Assembly: GCF_963662255.1 (NCBI RefSeq)
Contig: NC_085072.1
Span: 3,559,001-3,623,000, forward strand
Length of the DNA: 64,000 nucleotides
From: Cinclus cinclus
Taxonomy: Eukaryota; Chordata; Aves; Passeriformes; Cinclidae
Direction: 5' to 3'
This document shows, one piece after another, positions 29,301 through 41,375 of the stretch. A program made the translations under genes and the position numbers. Position 1 is the stretch's first letter, and each line of letters begins with the position of its first letter. The notes under the pieces were generated by a model that saw only the letters and a program-made list of their open reading frames with translations, was not told where the DNA came from and did not search any database.

Positions 29301-30235
29301 CCTCCTTTGGTTAAACTTTGGTTAAATGGGTGCAAATTCCGGATAAACCTGAAACTCCCCGTGTGGGGACGGCCGGGGCAGTTCTTGGAGCCTCAGGGAC
29401 AAGCGAGGGCAGCAGTGCTGGCTCCTGCCCAGTCTGTGCCCTCGGGATTTTGGAGCAGCCAAACAGGATGGGAATATTTTGGAATAAATGAGGAGGGGGC
29501 TGCATCCACCTGGCACACGCAGGGAGCATTTCCTTGCTGCTAAGGGGAGGAGAGCTGGCTGCCAGCAGGTTTGACTGAACATTTTGGGGGAAAACGGGGT
29601 GAGCAAAGGAGATAACCCCAGCCTGGTGGGAAAGAAAAAAAGAAAAAAAAAAAAAAAAACCAACAACAACAAAAAACCAAAAACCTCAGGGCTCCTACAC
29701 GGGTCCAACCGGTGCAACGTGCCCGGGACAGGCGGCACCGTGCCAGGCCAGGGGCTGGGCTGGCAGCGGGGGCTCCCGAGAGACCAGTTTGACCTTCAGG
29801 GAGCAGGAAAGTGCCAGGCTGAGCCCGGCAGGAAGGAGGGCACAGCACAAACCTCTCCTGAGCTGGGGTAAGTGGGCACAGGGAGGGGATGGCGAACCCC
29901 AGGCTGGTTTGGGAGGGCAAAAGGCAGGGGCTGTTCCCAGTTTGTTTATTCCTGGGGCTGCTGGTCCTAGTTCCACGAGCTGTGCCTGCACTGAGCCTCC
30001 CGGCTGGGTGCTGGGGGCTGGACACGGTGTATTTATAAATATTACCTCCTTCCAGCAGCATGGAGAGAGGGAGGGAGGGAGGGATGGAGGGATGGAGGGA
30101 TGGAGGCGGCGCTGGGAATGCCTCTGGCACTGGCAGGGGGCAGGGGGTGGCTGCTGTCACCTTGTGCTGGTGGCACTGGGAGCTCGGGGTGCCTGGAGAT
30201 GCAGGGCTGGGTTTGCTGAAAATCGCCAGTTTCTG

Positions 30236-30545
30236 AGATGCTTTGTCCCCATTTCTGGGATGCTTTCTCCCTACTTTCTAGGATTCTTTTTCTCAGTTTT
30301 TGGGATGTTTTCTCCCCCACTTTCTGAGGTGCTTTCTCCCCATTTCTGGGATGCTTTCTCCCCACTTTCTAGGATTCTTTTTCTCAGTTTCTGAGATGCT
30401 TTCTCCCCATTTCTGGGATGCTTTCTCCCCACTTTCTCGGATTCTTTTTCCCAGTTTCTGAGATGCTTTCTCCCCAATTTCTAGGATGCTTTCTCCCCCC
30501 TTTCTGGTATGCTTTCTCCCCACTTTCTGGGATGCTTTCTAGGAT
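30236..30545 (+). repeat. ~20-bp tandem repeat GGGATGCTTTCTCCCCAYTT
   Basis: About 14 alternating units of GGGATGCTTTCTCCCCACTT and TAGGATTCTTTTTCTCAGTT in TFEB intron 1. Confidence 0.9.
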
Positions 30546-31609
30546 TTTGGAGCAGGTGGCTGTGCTGTCCCAGCCCCCTGGAGCGGTGTCTGCCCGCCTG
30601 GATCCCAGCTGGGATGTGCCATCCTGCCAGTTCCCCTGATTGCTCATTTATGCGGGTATTTCAAAAAGCCAGCACCCAAATCTCCCGGAGTGACCCCGAG
30701 CCGGGGTTTTCCTTCTGGGCTGTGCTCCCTGGCTCTCTCCTTTCCCGGGATGTGGAGCAGGACCTGGAGCCTTCCCATCCCCTCCAAGGTCACCTCGGTC
30801 CCCTCCTGTGTCCTGATTAATCACCGTGCCCGGGGTGGTGGCTCAGCCCATCCTCCTGCCTGTTCACACTTTTATTTTTAATTGCTGCCAGTGGTGGGGA
30901 GGCAGTGGAGGGGGCAGGGACTGTGAATTCCCAGCCGGATCAGTTGGACAGTGATGTTTCAATCAGGGCTCTGCAGCCCCTGCCCAGTTTTGGAGGGTCT
31001 GGGGGGCATCCCAGGGATCCCCCTGCCTCTCCCTGCACCCAAACCTGGCCTGGAGTTACCACCTTCCCCTTGTCGTGATGCTCAGCAGCTACCCCTCAGC
31101 TGGGTGGGTGTTTTGGGGGTGGAAGAGAGGATTTTTGGGGTGCAGAGACACCTGAGTGAGGCTGTGTGTGTATTATTAACCCCTTAATAGCTTCCATGCC
31201 CAGTTGGGCTCTCCTGCCCATACCTTGGCACCCCCGATGATTTTTTTATGAACCCTCTAAATTCAGTGACCTCTAACAAAAAACCACACAGCCCTGTGTG
31301 CCATCACCACCTGATGCCTCTCCCTCCACCAATTCCCTGACCCCTCCTGGGTGAACCAGGCTTACCTGGGTGTTTGGGGCCAGCCCTGTGATTTTTATTT
31401 TTTTTTCCCTCGGCCTTTTCCATGCTCGGTGTTTAATGCAGGGCAGGGAAAACATTTGGCCTCTGACCCAGCGCCTGTTAACAGCGTCCTGCTCCACGTT
31501 GCTGAGATGCCGAGGCTAAAAACAGTCCTGGTGACTCAGTCCCTCGCTGCTGCTGTCAACTGACCCCAGCCTGCCTCTGCCAAGCCCCTCCTTTGCTCCT
31601 TCTCCCTCT

Positions 31610-31815
31610 CAAACTGTGGGGAAGGATTCTCTGGATGGGGCTGGGATGGTTCTGAATTCTGCCCCACACAGTTCTGGGTGGGAAGGATTCTCTGGATGGG
31701 GCTGGGATGGTTCTGAATTCTGCCCCACACAGTTCTGGGTGGACGAAACCTCTGGATGGGGCTGGGATGGATCCCAGAGATCCTGGGATCTCTGCCCCAC
31801 ACACTCCTGGGTGGG
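31610..31815 (+). repeat. ~62-bp tandem repeat, three units
   Basis: Units of TCTCTGGATGGGGCTGGGAT, GGTTCTGAATTCTGCCCCAC and ACAGTTCTGGGTGGG. The third unit is diverged. Confidence 0.85.
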
Positions 31816-32321
31816 TGATGGGGGGGGGGCATTGCTGCTTTCTGGGGTTGGAAATGGGGTTATCCTTCTGTTTTCCCACTCGTCCTAATCCCAGGGTCTG
31901 GATGGGATCTCTGGAGCCTCTGGTCCCACTTCATGGCCAGTGTTGGTGTTGGCTCAGGGTTTCCAAGGATGACCCTACTGCCAGGTTTCCCTGTTTGTGG
32001 GGAGGAATCCTTTCCTGAGCCCCCATCCTGCAGATCCCTCCTGGATCTGCCCACCCCAGGCACTCCCTGGGAGATGAAGGATTCTCACCGAGCCCTGGCA
32101 CTGGGGGTGCCCACGAATCACCCCCGTGGTGACCTTGCCAAGTGTGGGTGAGTGCCCCAAGGGGACCTGGCAGGGCCAGGTGGGTCCAGCTGCATTCCTG
32201 GCCTGGAGGGAGCACAGGGACGTGATGCAAAGCAGCCTTGAGGTGTCCCCAGCACTGTCACACAGGTGGCACTGGCACTGGAGGGACCCCAGCTGGAGGG
32301 ACCCCAAATTCTGCTGAGCTG

Positions 32322-32625
32322 TGTGATCATGCAGTGGCTGGGGACCTGAAAGCTCAGCTCACTCCATGGGCAGGGACACCTTCCCACTATCCCTGGCTGC
32401 TCCAGCCTGGCCTTGGACACTCCCAGGGATCCAGGGGCAGCCACAGCTTCTCTGGGAATTCCATCCCTGCTCCCCCCCATCCTGACAGGGAACAATTCCT
32501 TCCCAATACCCCATCTATCCCTGCCCTCTGGCACTTTCCCCCTTGTCCTGGCACTCCAGGCCCTTTTCTCTCTCCATCTTTCTTGTCAGCTCCCTGAACT
32601 TTATCTTTTCCAGCCTCTTTTCCAC
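32322..32625 (-). mobile_element. CR1 LINE 3' fragment, antisense
   Basis: Reverse complement of a CR1 3' region: CCATGGGCAGGGACACCTTC, CACTCCCAGGGATCCAGGGG, CAGCTTCTCTGGGAATTCCA and AATTCCTTCCCAATACCCCA occur in the expected order. Confidence 0.8.
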
Positions 32626-33361
32626 CCATAATCCAGTGCTTGCTCTGGGCACAAGGAGGGTGAGAGATCCCTGTGTGCCACGTCCCCTGGAGTGACAAGG
32701 GACAGCTTTTGCCTCTCTGCTTTTACAGAGGTGTCCCTGCAGCCCCCATGGGACACACCCAGCCCTGTCTCCTGTCCCTGTGGCTGCATCAATTTTTCCA
32801 CACTTTTCCTCAGCCCTGTTGCTCACTCCTGTGCTGCAGTGACAAAACCAAGCAGGTTTGGAAGATTTTTGTTGTTTTTTTTTTTTTTTTTCTGCAACTT
32901 CCCCCCCACCCCGCACACTCCGTGGCTGCTGAAAATGAGGAACACAGGGCTGGCCTGGAGCGAGGGGGAGCTGCGACCTGCTGGCCCCGGCACCTGCAGG
33001 GTCCCCCAGCCCCTCTGTTCTGCACCCAGAGAACTCCAGCCTCATTGTCCCCTGTCCCCACACAGCAGGGTGACAGCAGAGCCCGTCCCCAGGCTGGGGC
33101 ACGCATGGGGTGGCTTTGTGGGTGTGGGGTGAGGTGACAGCTCGGTGACATTGGAGCAAAGCCTGGCTTTGGGGCTGCCTGTACCCATCTGGGCTGGGGT
33201 CCCATGTGCTCCCTCCCCACCCCTGGTGTTTGAAAATGAAAAACGAGGAGGGAAGGAAGGAAGGAAGGAAGGGAAGGCTGGGTCTGATGGTGGTGAGCAG
33301 CAAAGCTGTTTTCACTTCTTTCTTCTCCTTTTCCCTTTGGCTGCCCCTCAGTTCCCAGACC

Positions 33362-33548
33362 AGTGTGGGGTTTGGGTGGGTGCAGGGTCCCTGCCCTGTC
33401 CCCTTCCTTTCCCTGGGGGTCCCCATGGGGTTTGGGTGGGTGCAGGGTCCCTGCCCTGTCCCCTTCCTTTCCCTGAGGGTCCCCATGGGGTTTGGGTGGG
33501 TGCAGGGTCCCTGCCCTGTCCCCCTCCTTTCCCTGAGGGTCCCCACTC
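33362..33548 (+). repeat. 60-bp tandem repeat, three near-identical units
   Basis: Units of GGGTTTGGGTGGGTGCAGGG, TCCCTGCCCTGTCCCCTTCC and TTTCCCTGAGGGTCCCCATG. The unit is 60 bp, so all frames stay open. Confidence 0.92.
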
Positions 33549-34446
33549 CTGCCCGGAGCTGCCGATTGATTTTTCCACTTGTAAACGACCACGATCGACC
33601 AGAAATTGAAACACAGGAGGGAGTGGGGCCTCGTGCAGTGAGTTTGGGGGTTCTCAGCTCAACAGGGCATCACTCCTCACTCTCAGAGGGGTGGCAGGAG
33701 GTTTGTGGCACCCTGGCAGGCACTCGGTGCCACCTCCCCTGGGAGGGTAACGCGATCCCCGGGGCTAAATCTGGAAAATGCCTCTGGGCAGCTTGGATTT
33801 CTCACCCACACCTGAGCCTGGGGCCACTGGTGTGGCTGTCCCAGGTGTTGTGTCCCTTCGGGTGGCACTGGGTCCAGCTCGGGCTGCGGGTCTGTCCCCA
33901 GCCTGGTTGCGGGGCAGCACCTGATGTCCCTCCAGCACGTCCCAGCGGTTGCTGAGCAGCCACCCCCGTGTCACCACCGGCTGTCACTGCGGGGCTGAGG
34001 GACAGCTCAGGGTTGTGTGAAGTCCTGGCGGGGCTGAGGGAGGGTTGGGACAGCTCTGGGGATCCTCCAGCTGGAGCCATCCCCGAGTGCCATCCCGGGA
34101 CGTTGGGTTCTTGCTGAAATAACACCCCCAGAGGGAAAGCGAGGGAGGGCCAGAAATAACCAGAAATAACCGTGCTGCTGAGTAGCAGCAGAGATATTTG
34201 GAAGGGAGATGCATTCCCTGGCTCTGGCCCCGCCGTGGGGCTGGGGGTGCTGGAGGAGCACGGCCGGAGCCTGGACAGCCCTGTGTCCTGTGTTCTCTGC
34301 ACAGGGAAGGCAGAGGCAGGCTGTGCACACGGGCTGGGATCAGCCAGATTTTCCCTCCCTTTCCACCCATCCATCCCCTTCCCGACTGCTCCATCCCCCA
34401 CTCCAGGCCTCCCACCACCGTTGTGCCTCCCTGTGCGCCAGGATGA

Positions 34447-34620
34447 GCCTGGGAAACCTCTCCTGATTTTTCTATCTCCCCACCCTTGCTCCCTCCCCAT
34501 GCCTCTCTCCCGCCTCTCCAGGTTTTTAAAAGGGTTCCCAGCTGTCCTCGAGGGGGAGAAGACCTGGAGATTTGATTCTTGTGGGTGTTCAGCCTCCAGG
34601 GACAAGGCTGTCTTGAGTTC
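34447..34620 (+). repeat. Dispersed ~170-bp repeat, + copy (TFEB intron 1)
   Basis: Matches the reverse complement of 37398-37563: CATCTCCCCACCCTTGCTC-like start, a GCCTCTCCAG/CACCTCTCCAG block, TTTTAAAAGGGTTCCCAG, GATTCTTGTGGGTGTT and CCTCCAGGGACAAGGCTG in the same order. Unclassified family, possibly a SINE-like or CR1-related fragment. Confidence 0.7.
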
Positions 34621-35224
34621 TCCCAGTAGGGACCAGTCTGGGACTCCCAGTGGTGCTGGGATGGCTCTGGCTCAGGGTGGAAAGAACCACTGGGTGCCCT
34701 TGCAGGAATACCAGGATGGAGCTGCCATTCCATGTGCTCTGCTGGCTGTCCCCGTGGATCAGGGGACGGTGGGATTTGTCCCCAGGGTGGGACGTGGGCC
34801 CCGGGTCCCCATCCTGTCCCGCTGCCGCCCTCCTGCCGGCGCTGACTCAGAACGAAAGCAGAAGCTGCTCGGCATTTTTGGGGGTGGGGGAGAAGCCAAG
34901 CAGAACCAAAGGGGTTATTTTAAACCTGACCTAATTTCCCCCCCCCCCCACTTCTCCTCACCAAGCCAAGCCCTAGCCATCCTTCCCCATCCTCATCTTC
35001 ATCTTCTGCAGCTCTTCCCAGGAGGTTTTGGGTCTCCCACTCCTCTTTTCTGTAAAGGGGGTACCTGGGGGGTGGGTGGGGGGATCCTGCAGCCAGGCTG
35101 GGTGGTGGCACCGGGGCCAGCAGGGCTCAGTGGGTGCTGTGTTGTGGGTGGCTGTGCCTTGGCACCCTTCCTGTGACACCCACGAGTGCCAGCCCTTCGT
35201 GAGAAAAGCCTCTCACCCTTCCCT

Positions 35225-35412
35225 TCATGTCTGGGGTTCTAAATCCCCCGTGAGCATCAGATTTGGGTTTCCCCTTTAATTCAGCCTTGGTTTGGGGTTG
35301 TACATCCCCTGTGAGCATCAGCTGTGGGATTCCCCCTTTAATTCAGCCTTGGTTTGGGGTTGTACATCCCCTGTGAGCATCAGCCGTGGGATTCCCCCTT
35401 AATTCAGCCTTG
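35225..35412 (+). repeat. ~62-bp tandem repeat, about three units
   Basis: Units include TTCAGCCTTGGTTTGGGGTT, GTACATCCCCTGTGAGCATC and GGGATTCCCCCTTTAA. The first unit is diverged. Confidence 0.85.
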
Positions 35413-35879
35413 TTCCATCCTCCGGGTGCTCTCACCGGGGTCTTTTCCAGGGTTCTGCCGTTTCTCATTCCAATCCCACCCCCCCCCCCCTCTTGCCCTC
35501 CCCCAAGGTTGCCCGCACATCCCCCTTTAACAAAACTCCAGTGGATCGCTGTCCCCGGCTCCGGGCTCCCATCCCCCTTCGGCCAGGCCACCATGGCTAA
35601 TTAATTCCCTTCCCCTCGCCGCTCAATAGCTGCTCTTGAGCTGTGTAATCGCGTTGCCGTCCGCGCTGCCTTGATTTAATTTCCCCTCCGGGTAACGCGT
35701 GGCACCGGCTCTGGGTGGCTGTCACCGCCGTGGCCTCTCCGTCTCTGAACTTGCATTTCAACAGCAAAACCCTCCAGATTTGTCTGGTTTCCCCTCCTGC
35801 CCTTTCCCCTCGCTGCTTTCCCTTCGCCTCCCTGCGATGCTGCGCTCCAGATCCCTCCCGCATCCCAGCCCCGCTTGGG

Positions 35880-36225
35880 GAAGCAGCTCCGTGGGAAGCC
35901 CTGGGGCGGCTCCCGGTGTCCCGGCACCCTCCACCCTCCGTCCCCTTTGTCCTGGGGAACAAGGGCCGCTCTGTGCCGCCCGGGGGCCGCTGCGGTCCCC
36001 CCCGTCCCCGCGCTCGCGTGCCGGACCCGCACAGAGCTCGCCTTGTTCGCCCCGCGCCGGAGCCGCGTTCGGGCACGGCCGGCCCGGGGGGTTCGACCTT
36101 CCCCCGGCTCCTGGCACCCGCCGGCCTTTTCTTCCTGATTTTCTTCCTCGCTTTCTCTTTCCCTTTCGCTCCCGGGCTCGCTCTGGGTTCTGCCGGCGCT
36201 GCGGTGTTTGGGAAGTGGCTCCCGG
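35880..36225 (+). promoter_or_regulatory. TFEB: Second CpG island, possible alternative TFEB first exon
   Basis: CpG-dense block, then a pyrimidine-rich stretch, then a strong donor (CCCGG then GTGAGTGC, junction 36225/36226) about 0.4 kb before the start-codon exon. Vertebrate TFEB is known to use several alternative first exons. Assignment as a promoter is inferred from composition and the donor. Confidence 0.45.
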
Positions 36226-36584
36226 GTGAGTGCAAGGTGCGGGGTCCTGGCTTCTCCATCGGGGTTTCCTTCCTCCCAGACCCTAATTTCACCTCTCTCC
36301 TTGTCAATCCCAGCTCTGGTCACTTTTCCCCATCCCCATCCTCAGCAGTTCCCCTTCTCTGGAGCTTCCGGGGGGGATTGCTTTTCACTTTTTCACCCCT
36401 GTAAGGAGGGAGCTGGGGGTGGTGTCACCTCCAGGCTGGGTGGTGGGACAAGGTCCTCTGCTCTGTGACATCCAGCCAGCCCTGGGCTCTCCCTCCTGGA
36501 TTAATCATGAGCAAGTGTGGGTGGAATGCCCTCTCCGTGCCTCAGTTTCCCCGCTGTCCCTGACGTGCCGCGTCCTCCTGCCAG

Positions 36585-36634
36585 GGTGACCCTTGTGCCA
36601 GGCGGGCTCGTGGCCGCCAGCGCCGTGTGCCACC
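36585..36634 (+). other. TFEB: 5' untranslated part of the TFEB start-codon exon
   Basis: The acceptor CTCCTGCCAG ends at 36584 and the start codon is at 36635. A second possible AG lies at 36600-36601. The start context GCCACCATGG is a near-perfect Kozak match. Confidence 0.6.
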
Positions 36635-39621
36635 ATGGCGTCCCGCATCGGGCTGCGGATGGAGCTGATGAAGCAGCAGGCACAGCAGGAAGCGGAGCGG
36701 GAGCGGGTGCAGCAGCAGATGATGATGAGCTACATGCAGCAGCAGCGCATGCCCGTGGCCTCCAGCCCCGCCATCAACACCCCCGTGCACTTCCAGTCCC
36801 CACCTCCCGTGCCAGGAGAGGTCCTCAAGGTACCGTGGCGTCCCCTGTACCTGCCTCTGGGACAGCCCGCGGGGTCCCTGATGGGTTTTGTCCCCGCAGG
36901 TCCAGTCCTACCTGGAGAACCCCACCACCTACCACCTGCAGAAGTCTCGGGACAAGAAGGTGCAGGCGTATCTCTCCGAAACCTACGGGAACAAGTTCGC
37001 TGCCCACGTCAGCCCTGCCAGCCACTCTCCCAAGCCACCCCCGGCCGCGTCCCCCGGTGTCCGGCCCGGCCACGTGCTGTCCTCCTCGGCGGGCAACAGC
37101 GCTCCCAACAGCCCCATGGCCATGCTCAACATCGGCTCCAACCCCGAGCGGGAGGTGAGGACGTGTCACCGGGCTGCTGGGGACACGCAGGGTGCTGCCA
37201 GGGGCGGAGGAGCCCACGGGCACTTGTCCTTTTCCTTTCAGTTCGATGAGGTCATCGATGACATCATGCGCCTGGATGATGTTTTGGGCTACATGAACCC
37301 CGAAGTCCACATGCCCAACACGGTGAGTGGGAGGTGACAGGAAAGGGCCAGGCCTTGTCCTTGCAGGCACAGAGGGGACCTTCTGCCACGGTGACAGCCC
37401 AAGCCAGCCTTGTCCCTGGAGGCAGCAACACCCACAAGAATCAGTTCTCCAGCTGTTTTCCTCCTTGAGGACATCTGGGAGCCCTTTTAAAGAGCTGGAG
37501 AGGTGGGAGAGAGAGCAAGGGTGGGGAGATGGGAGAGCCAGGAGGGGTTTCCCTGCCAGGAGCTTCCCCAGAGCAGCAGGGTGTCCCAGGTCAGATCCTC
37601 GTGCCTTCCAGTGGGATTCATCCTGCCCAGATGTGATTCATCTGCCCTATTTTAGATGTTTGCCATGGGAGGGGCATCAGCTGTGCCCTTTGAAATCCTG
37701 TTTTCTTTTCTACTCTGCTGAAAGCTGCTTTAAGGACCTGGGATGAGAATTCCACCTGCCCAGGCTGTGCACTCCCATCCCAGCTGGTTGCCCAGCCCTG
37801 CACGGAGCTCACCCAGCTGTCCCCTCTGCTTTGCAGCTGCCCATGTCCAGCAGTCACATGAATGTCTACAGTGGGGACCCGCAGGTGACGGCGTCACTCG
37901 TTGGTGTCACCAGCAGCTCCTGCCCCGCTGACCTCACCCAGAAGAGAGAACTCACAGGTACGTCCTGGCCCCAGAGCGAGGGACAAAAATGGGGCTGCCC
38001 TGTCCCCATGGGGCTGCAGGGGCTCCAGTGCCAGCCTGGGATGCTCGTGGGGTGAGGTGCAGCCTTGTCCCCTCTGGGTGACACCGTGGGTCTCTTGCAG
38101 ATGCCGAGAGCCGAGCCCTGGCCAAAGAGCGCCAGAAGAAAGACAATCACAACCTGAGTGAGTCCAGCTCTGCCTTTCTCTCCTGACCCCACAGCCTTGC
38201 CCCATCACTCTTCATCCTCATTCCCACTTCCTCTGAGCTGGGTCCTCCTGCCCTTAGGCCCTTAGGAAAGGGCCCCTCCTTCCTGGCTGTGAAAAATGGG
38301 GTACAGGAGACACCCCACTGTCCTCCTGGGGGGAGATCAAACCTGCTGGGCCAGGGATGGAGCAGGGTTGGCTCCTGAGCTTCTTCATCCTGAGCTCCCC
38401 AATTCCAGAGGGTCTGGCTGGGGCGCAGCAGGGGGATGTGGGACATGAAGGACATGTGGGACATGAGGGAGGGACACGGAGCCTTCCCTGCTCCTGCTGC
38501 CTCCTCACTTCCATCCCTCTGCTCTCACCTGCAGTCGAGAGGAGGCGAAGGTTCAACATCAACGACCGCATCAAGGAGCTGGGAATGCTGATCCCCAAAG
38601 CCAACGACCTGTACGTACCCACAGCTCCTGCAGGACTGGGATCACTGGGATCACTGGGGGCTTTCTGGTGGAGGAGATGGCTGGGTGCTGGCACCCAGGT
38701 CCATCTCTTTTTCCATCCCGGGTGACAGGGACGTGCGCTGGAACAAAGGGACGATCCTGAAGGCGTCTGTGGATTACATCAAGAGGATGCAGAAGGACCT
38801 GCAGAGGTCCCGGGACCTGGAGAATCACTCACGGCGCCTGGAGATGACGAACAAGCAGCTGCTGCTCCGCATCCAGGTGAGCTTCCCTGGGCTCCCTCCT
38901 GCCTCTGCTCCGCCCCAGCCCCACCAGCCCCTCACCCCTGCCCCACCAAGGGCGTGCCCAGGGCGTCTCCTCCCTTTTTTTGGCTGGGAGGTCTCCAGGA
39001 GCAAAGCCTTGAGACAAACCTGATGCCTGAGGCTCACTGCAGCTTCGCATGGACCACCATGGATCTTCCAGGGGCTCTTCCCCTGGGGGCTTCTCAGTCC
39101 CTGCCACCTCCATAAATGTCCCTGTGCCGTGTCCCCGAGTGTCACAGCCCCGCCAAAGCCCCGCTGCGTCCCCTTGGCAGGAGCTGGAGATGCAGGCGCG
39201 CGTCCATGGGCTGCCCACCTCCTCGCCCTCGGGCGTCAACGTGGCCGAGCTGGCTCAGCAGGTGGTCAAGCAAGAAGCCAGCGGGGACGAGGGGACCCTG
39301 GAGCCACTGCTGCCACCCCCGGACCCCGAATCGCAGCCGCAGCCGGCGCTGCCCGCGCCGCCCCAGTCTCCCTATCACCAGCTGGACTTTACCCACAGCC
39401 TGAGCTTCGACGACGGCTCCCAGGGCTTCCCGGACAGCCTGGAGCCCGGGCACAGCGCTTCCTTCCCCTCCCTATCCAAGAAGGAGCTGGACTTGATGCT
39501 GATGCAGGACACGATGCTGCCCCTGGCCTCTGACCCCTTGTTCTCAGCCATGTCCCCCGAGGCCTCCAAGGCCAGCAGTCGCCGGAGCAGCTTCAGCATG
39601 GAGGACACGGACATGCTGTGA
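36635..39621 (+). CDS. TFEB: Transcription factor EB (TFEB), eight coding exons
   Basis: MiT-family bHLH-leucine zipper factor that binds CLEAR/E-box sites and drives lysosome and autophagy genes. mTORC1 holds it in the cytoplasm. Coding exons: 36635-36829, 36900-37154, 37242-37322, 37837-37957, 38101-38157, 38535-38610, 38729-38876, 39181-39621; phases all fit. Total 457 residues, against 476 in human. The N-terminus [12 protein letters not shown] keeps Ser3 and Arg4, needed for Rag-GTPase/lysosome recruitment. The Gln tract is only three residues. [11 protein letters not shown] carries the Ser142-equivalent (about residue 136), and [10 protein letters not shown] the 14-3-3 site equivalent to human Ser211 (about 205). 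The basic region contains [10 protein letters not shown] (238-247), also the nuclear localisation signal; HLH runs to about 287, then the zipper ([14 protein letters not shown]). The serine-rich end [13 protein letters not shown] is conserved. The HLH domain separates TFEB from non-MiT factors; the N-terminus and synteny separate it from MITF, TFE3 and TFEC. Confidence 0.96.
37398..37563 (-). repeat. Dispersed ~170-bp repeat, - copy (TFEB intron 4)
   Basis: Inverted partner of 34447-34620, lying in the intron between coding exons 3 and 4 (37242-37322 and 37837-37957). Shared blocks include CAGCCTTGTCCCTGGAGG, AACACCCACAAGAATC, CTTTTAAAGAGCTGGAGAGG and GAGCAAGGGTGGGGAGAT. Confidence 0.7.
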
Positions 39622-41375
39622 TGGGGAGATGCTGGGGCAGGGCCTGCAGCGCCAGCTTTGGGTGGGCGAGTCCCAGGACACTCCTGGCAGGAGGAGCCCG
39701 TCCTGCCGTGCACTTGAAGCTTCCCAGGAGTACCTTTCTCTATGCAACGGGGGCTCGGGCCGGGTGCCGCCGTGTCTTTCGCAGCTTCTTTTTGCCAGGA
39801 GAGGGAATGGACCTTCCTGGTTTTGCCGTGGCGCTGGCCTGACTGCAGATTCCACAGCCTGGGAGTGAGATCTCGGCTGCTTTGCCTTTCAGCAGAACCC
39901 TCGTGGCCTCAGCCCCTTCCCCAGGAGCAGAGGGACGATGCTGTGAGCTCCGTGTCTGGTTTGGTGTCTCCTCGCCTTGCTCTGGGGTCCTTCATCCCCA
40001 CCGAGTCTTCCCCAGCCCCTGGATGCTTCCCAGTCCATCCAGTTCCTCCTTCCTGGGAGCACCCGATGCCTCTGGGTTAATTGGGAGGGTTAATTAGTGC
40101 GTGTGTTCATTAATACGGCACCACCGGGCGTGTTGTCTCGGGTGGGTATCCACAACACCTGGGATGGGGGGTTTGATGCTCCACCAACCCCCCTGCTGTC
40201 ACCCCCATCTTGTAGGGCAGCACCCACCACTCCAAAACCTCTGGGCAAGGCTGCCAAGTGACTCTGAGCCCCCCCGAGATGTCCCTGCAGAATCTCTGCC
40301 CCGTGACACCGTGCCCTGGCTCTTTCCTGGCAGGATAAAAGGGTTTTACACTTCTTTTATTTTTTTTTTTTTGGGGGGGGGGATACTCCTTCAAAGTCCT
40401 GCCCCATGTGGGTGTGAAGGTCCAGGCTGTGACCAGGGAAGGGTTTTTGCCACTTGCCAAACCTGAGCTGCTGCTCCCAGCTTGGAATGTGGGGCTTGTT
40501 TCTCTTCCCAGTGTCACCAGTTTGTTCTGCAGCTGTGTGCTGGGGAGCTGCTTTGGGCTCTGCCTCACTCCTGACTTCCCAATCCAGCTGGAGCTGGGAG
40601 GGAGCTGGGAAGGGCAGGGGAGCACAGGGAGAGGAGAACCCTTGGCCATTGTCCCCCCTGGGCCGTGGGTGCCCCTGTGGGGCTGGGGGTCCCTCTGTGC
40701 CCCCCATCCTGCACCTGGATGTGCTGGGGGGGACAGAGATGTCGGGATTTGGGATTGGAGGTGGGGGACAGCCCTGGAAAGGGACGTGAGGGTGCGGGGA
40801 AGTGCGGAAGGTGGGGAGGAAGAGGAAGGAGGAGGAGTTGGAGCAGCCCTGGAGCAGGGCAGGGAGCAGGGAGGGACCTGAGGGGACTCTGGGTGACCAG
40901 GGAGGGGCTCCAGGTGCTCACCTGGAGAAGAGAAGGATGCAGGAGACCCCTGAGCTGGAGGTCTGGGGGTGTTCACAGGAGGCCTTGGCACCCTTTGTGT
41001 GCTGCCATCAGTGCCTGGAAAGAGAATTGTCCCCACCAGGGTCACCCCTGGCCGTGCTGGGGACCTGGGGGCATGGGACAGCCACGGATCTGTGCCCTCC
41101 AGAGGGACTTGTGGGTGCTCCAGGGCAGGAAATCCCACGGGAAATTTGGATTATTGTGGCTTTAGGGTGCCTTTGGGCAAGGCCTGGCCACTGCTCAGCA
41201 CGAGATGTCTCCCCTGGCTGTGAGTAAACAGTTGTGGATTATAATTACTATTTTTTTTAATCCTTTTTTTGGGAGTTTTGTTTGTTTTTCTTTTTTTTTT
41301 TTTTTAATGCACTGTGCTCTGATTAAAAAATTTTACTACTGTTTTATAAATAAATGTATAAAAGAATGAACTGGA
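39622..41375 (+). other. TFEB: TFEB 3' UTR
   Basis: AATAAA at 41349-41354 is the first clear signal after the stop, giving a 3' UTR of about 1.75 kb. It contains T runs (40360-40372, 41250-41305) and a stretch near 40918-40945 weakly resembling CR1. An earlier weaker signal cannot be excluded. Confidence 0.55.

Larger units (their letters stand above)
26370..36584 (+). other. TFEB: TFEB intron 1 (inferred)
   Basis: Ten kb between the CpG-island donor and the acceptor before the start-codon exon. It contains a TAAT-rich palindrome near 27035-27060, poly-A and poly-G runs, several small tandem arrays, an antisense CR1 and a second CpG island. No independent gene was recognised; the many ORFs on both strands lack domain or splice support. 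Confidence 0.5.

Noticed and set aside
36517..37158. 213-codon + strand ORF and 218-codon read-through ORF over TFEB exons
   Set aside because: Alternative frame and unspliced read-through of the TFEB start exon and next exon; the spliced frame matches TFEB.
40900..40950. Possible sense CR1 fragment in the TFEB 3' UTR
   Set aside because: Only a short GGTGCTCACCTGGAGAAGAG-like match; the rest of a CR1 3' region is not seen.
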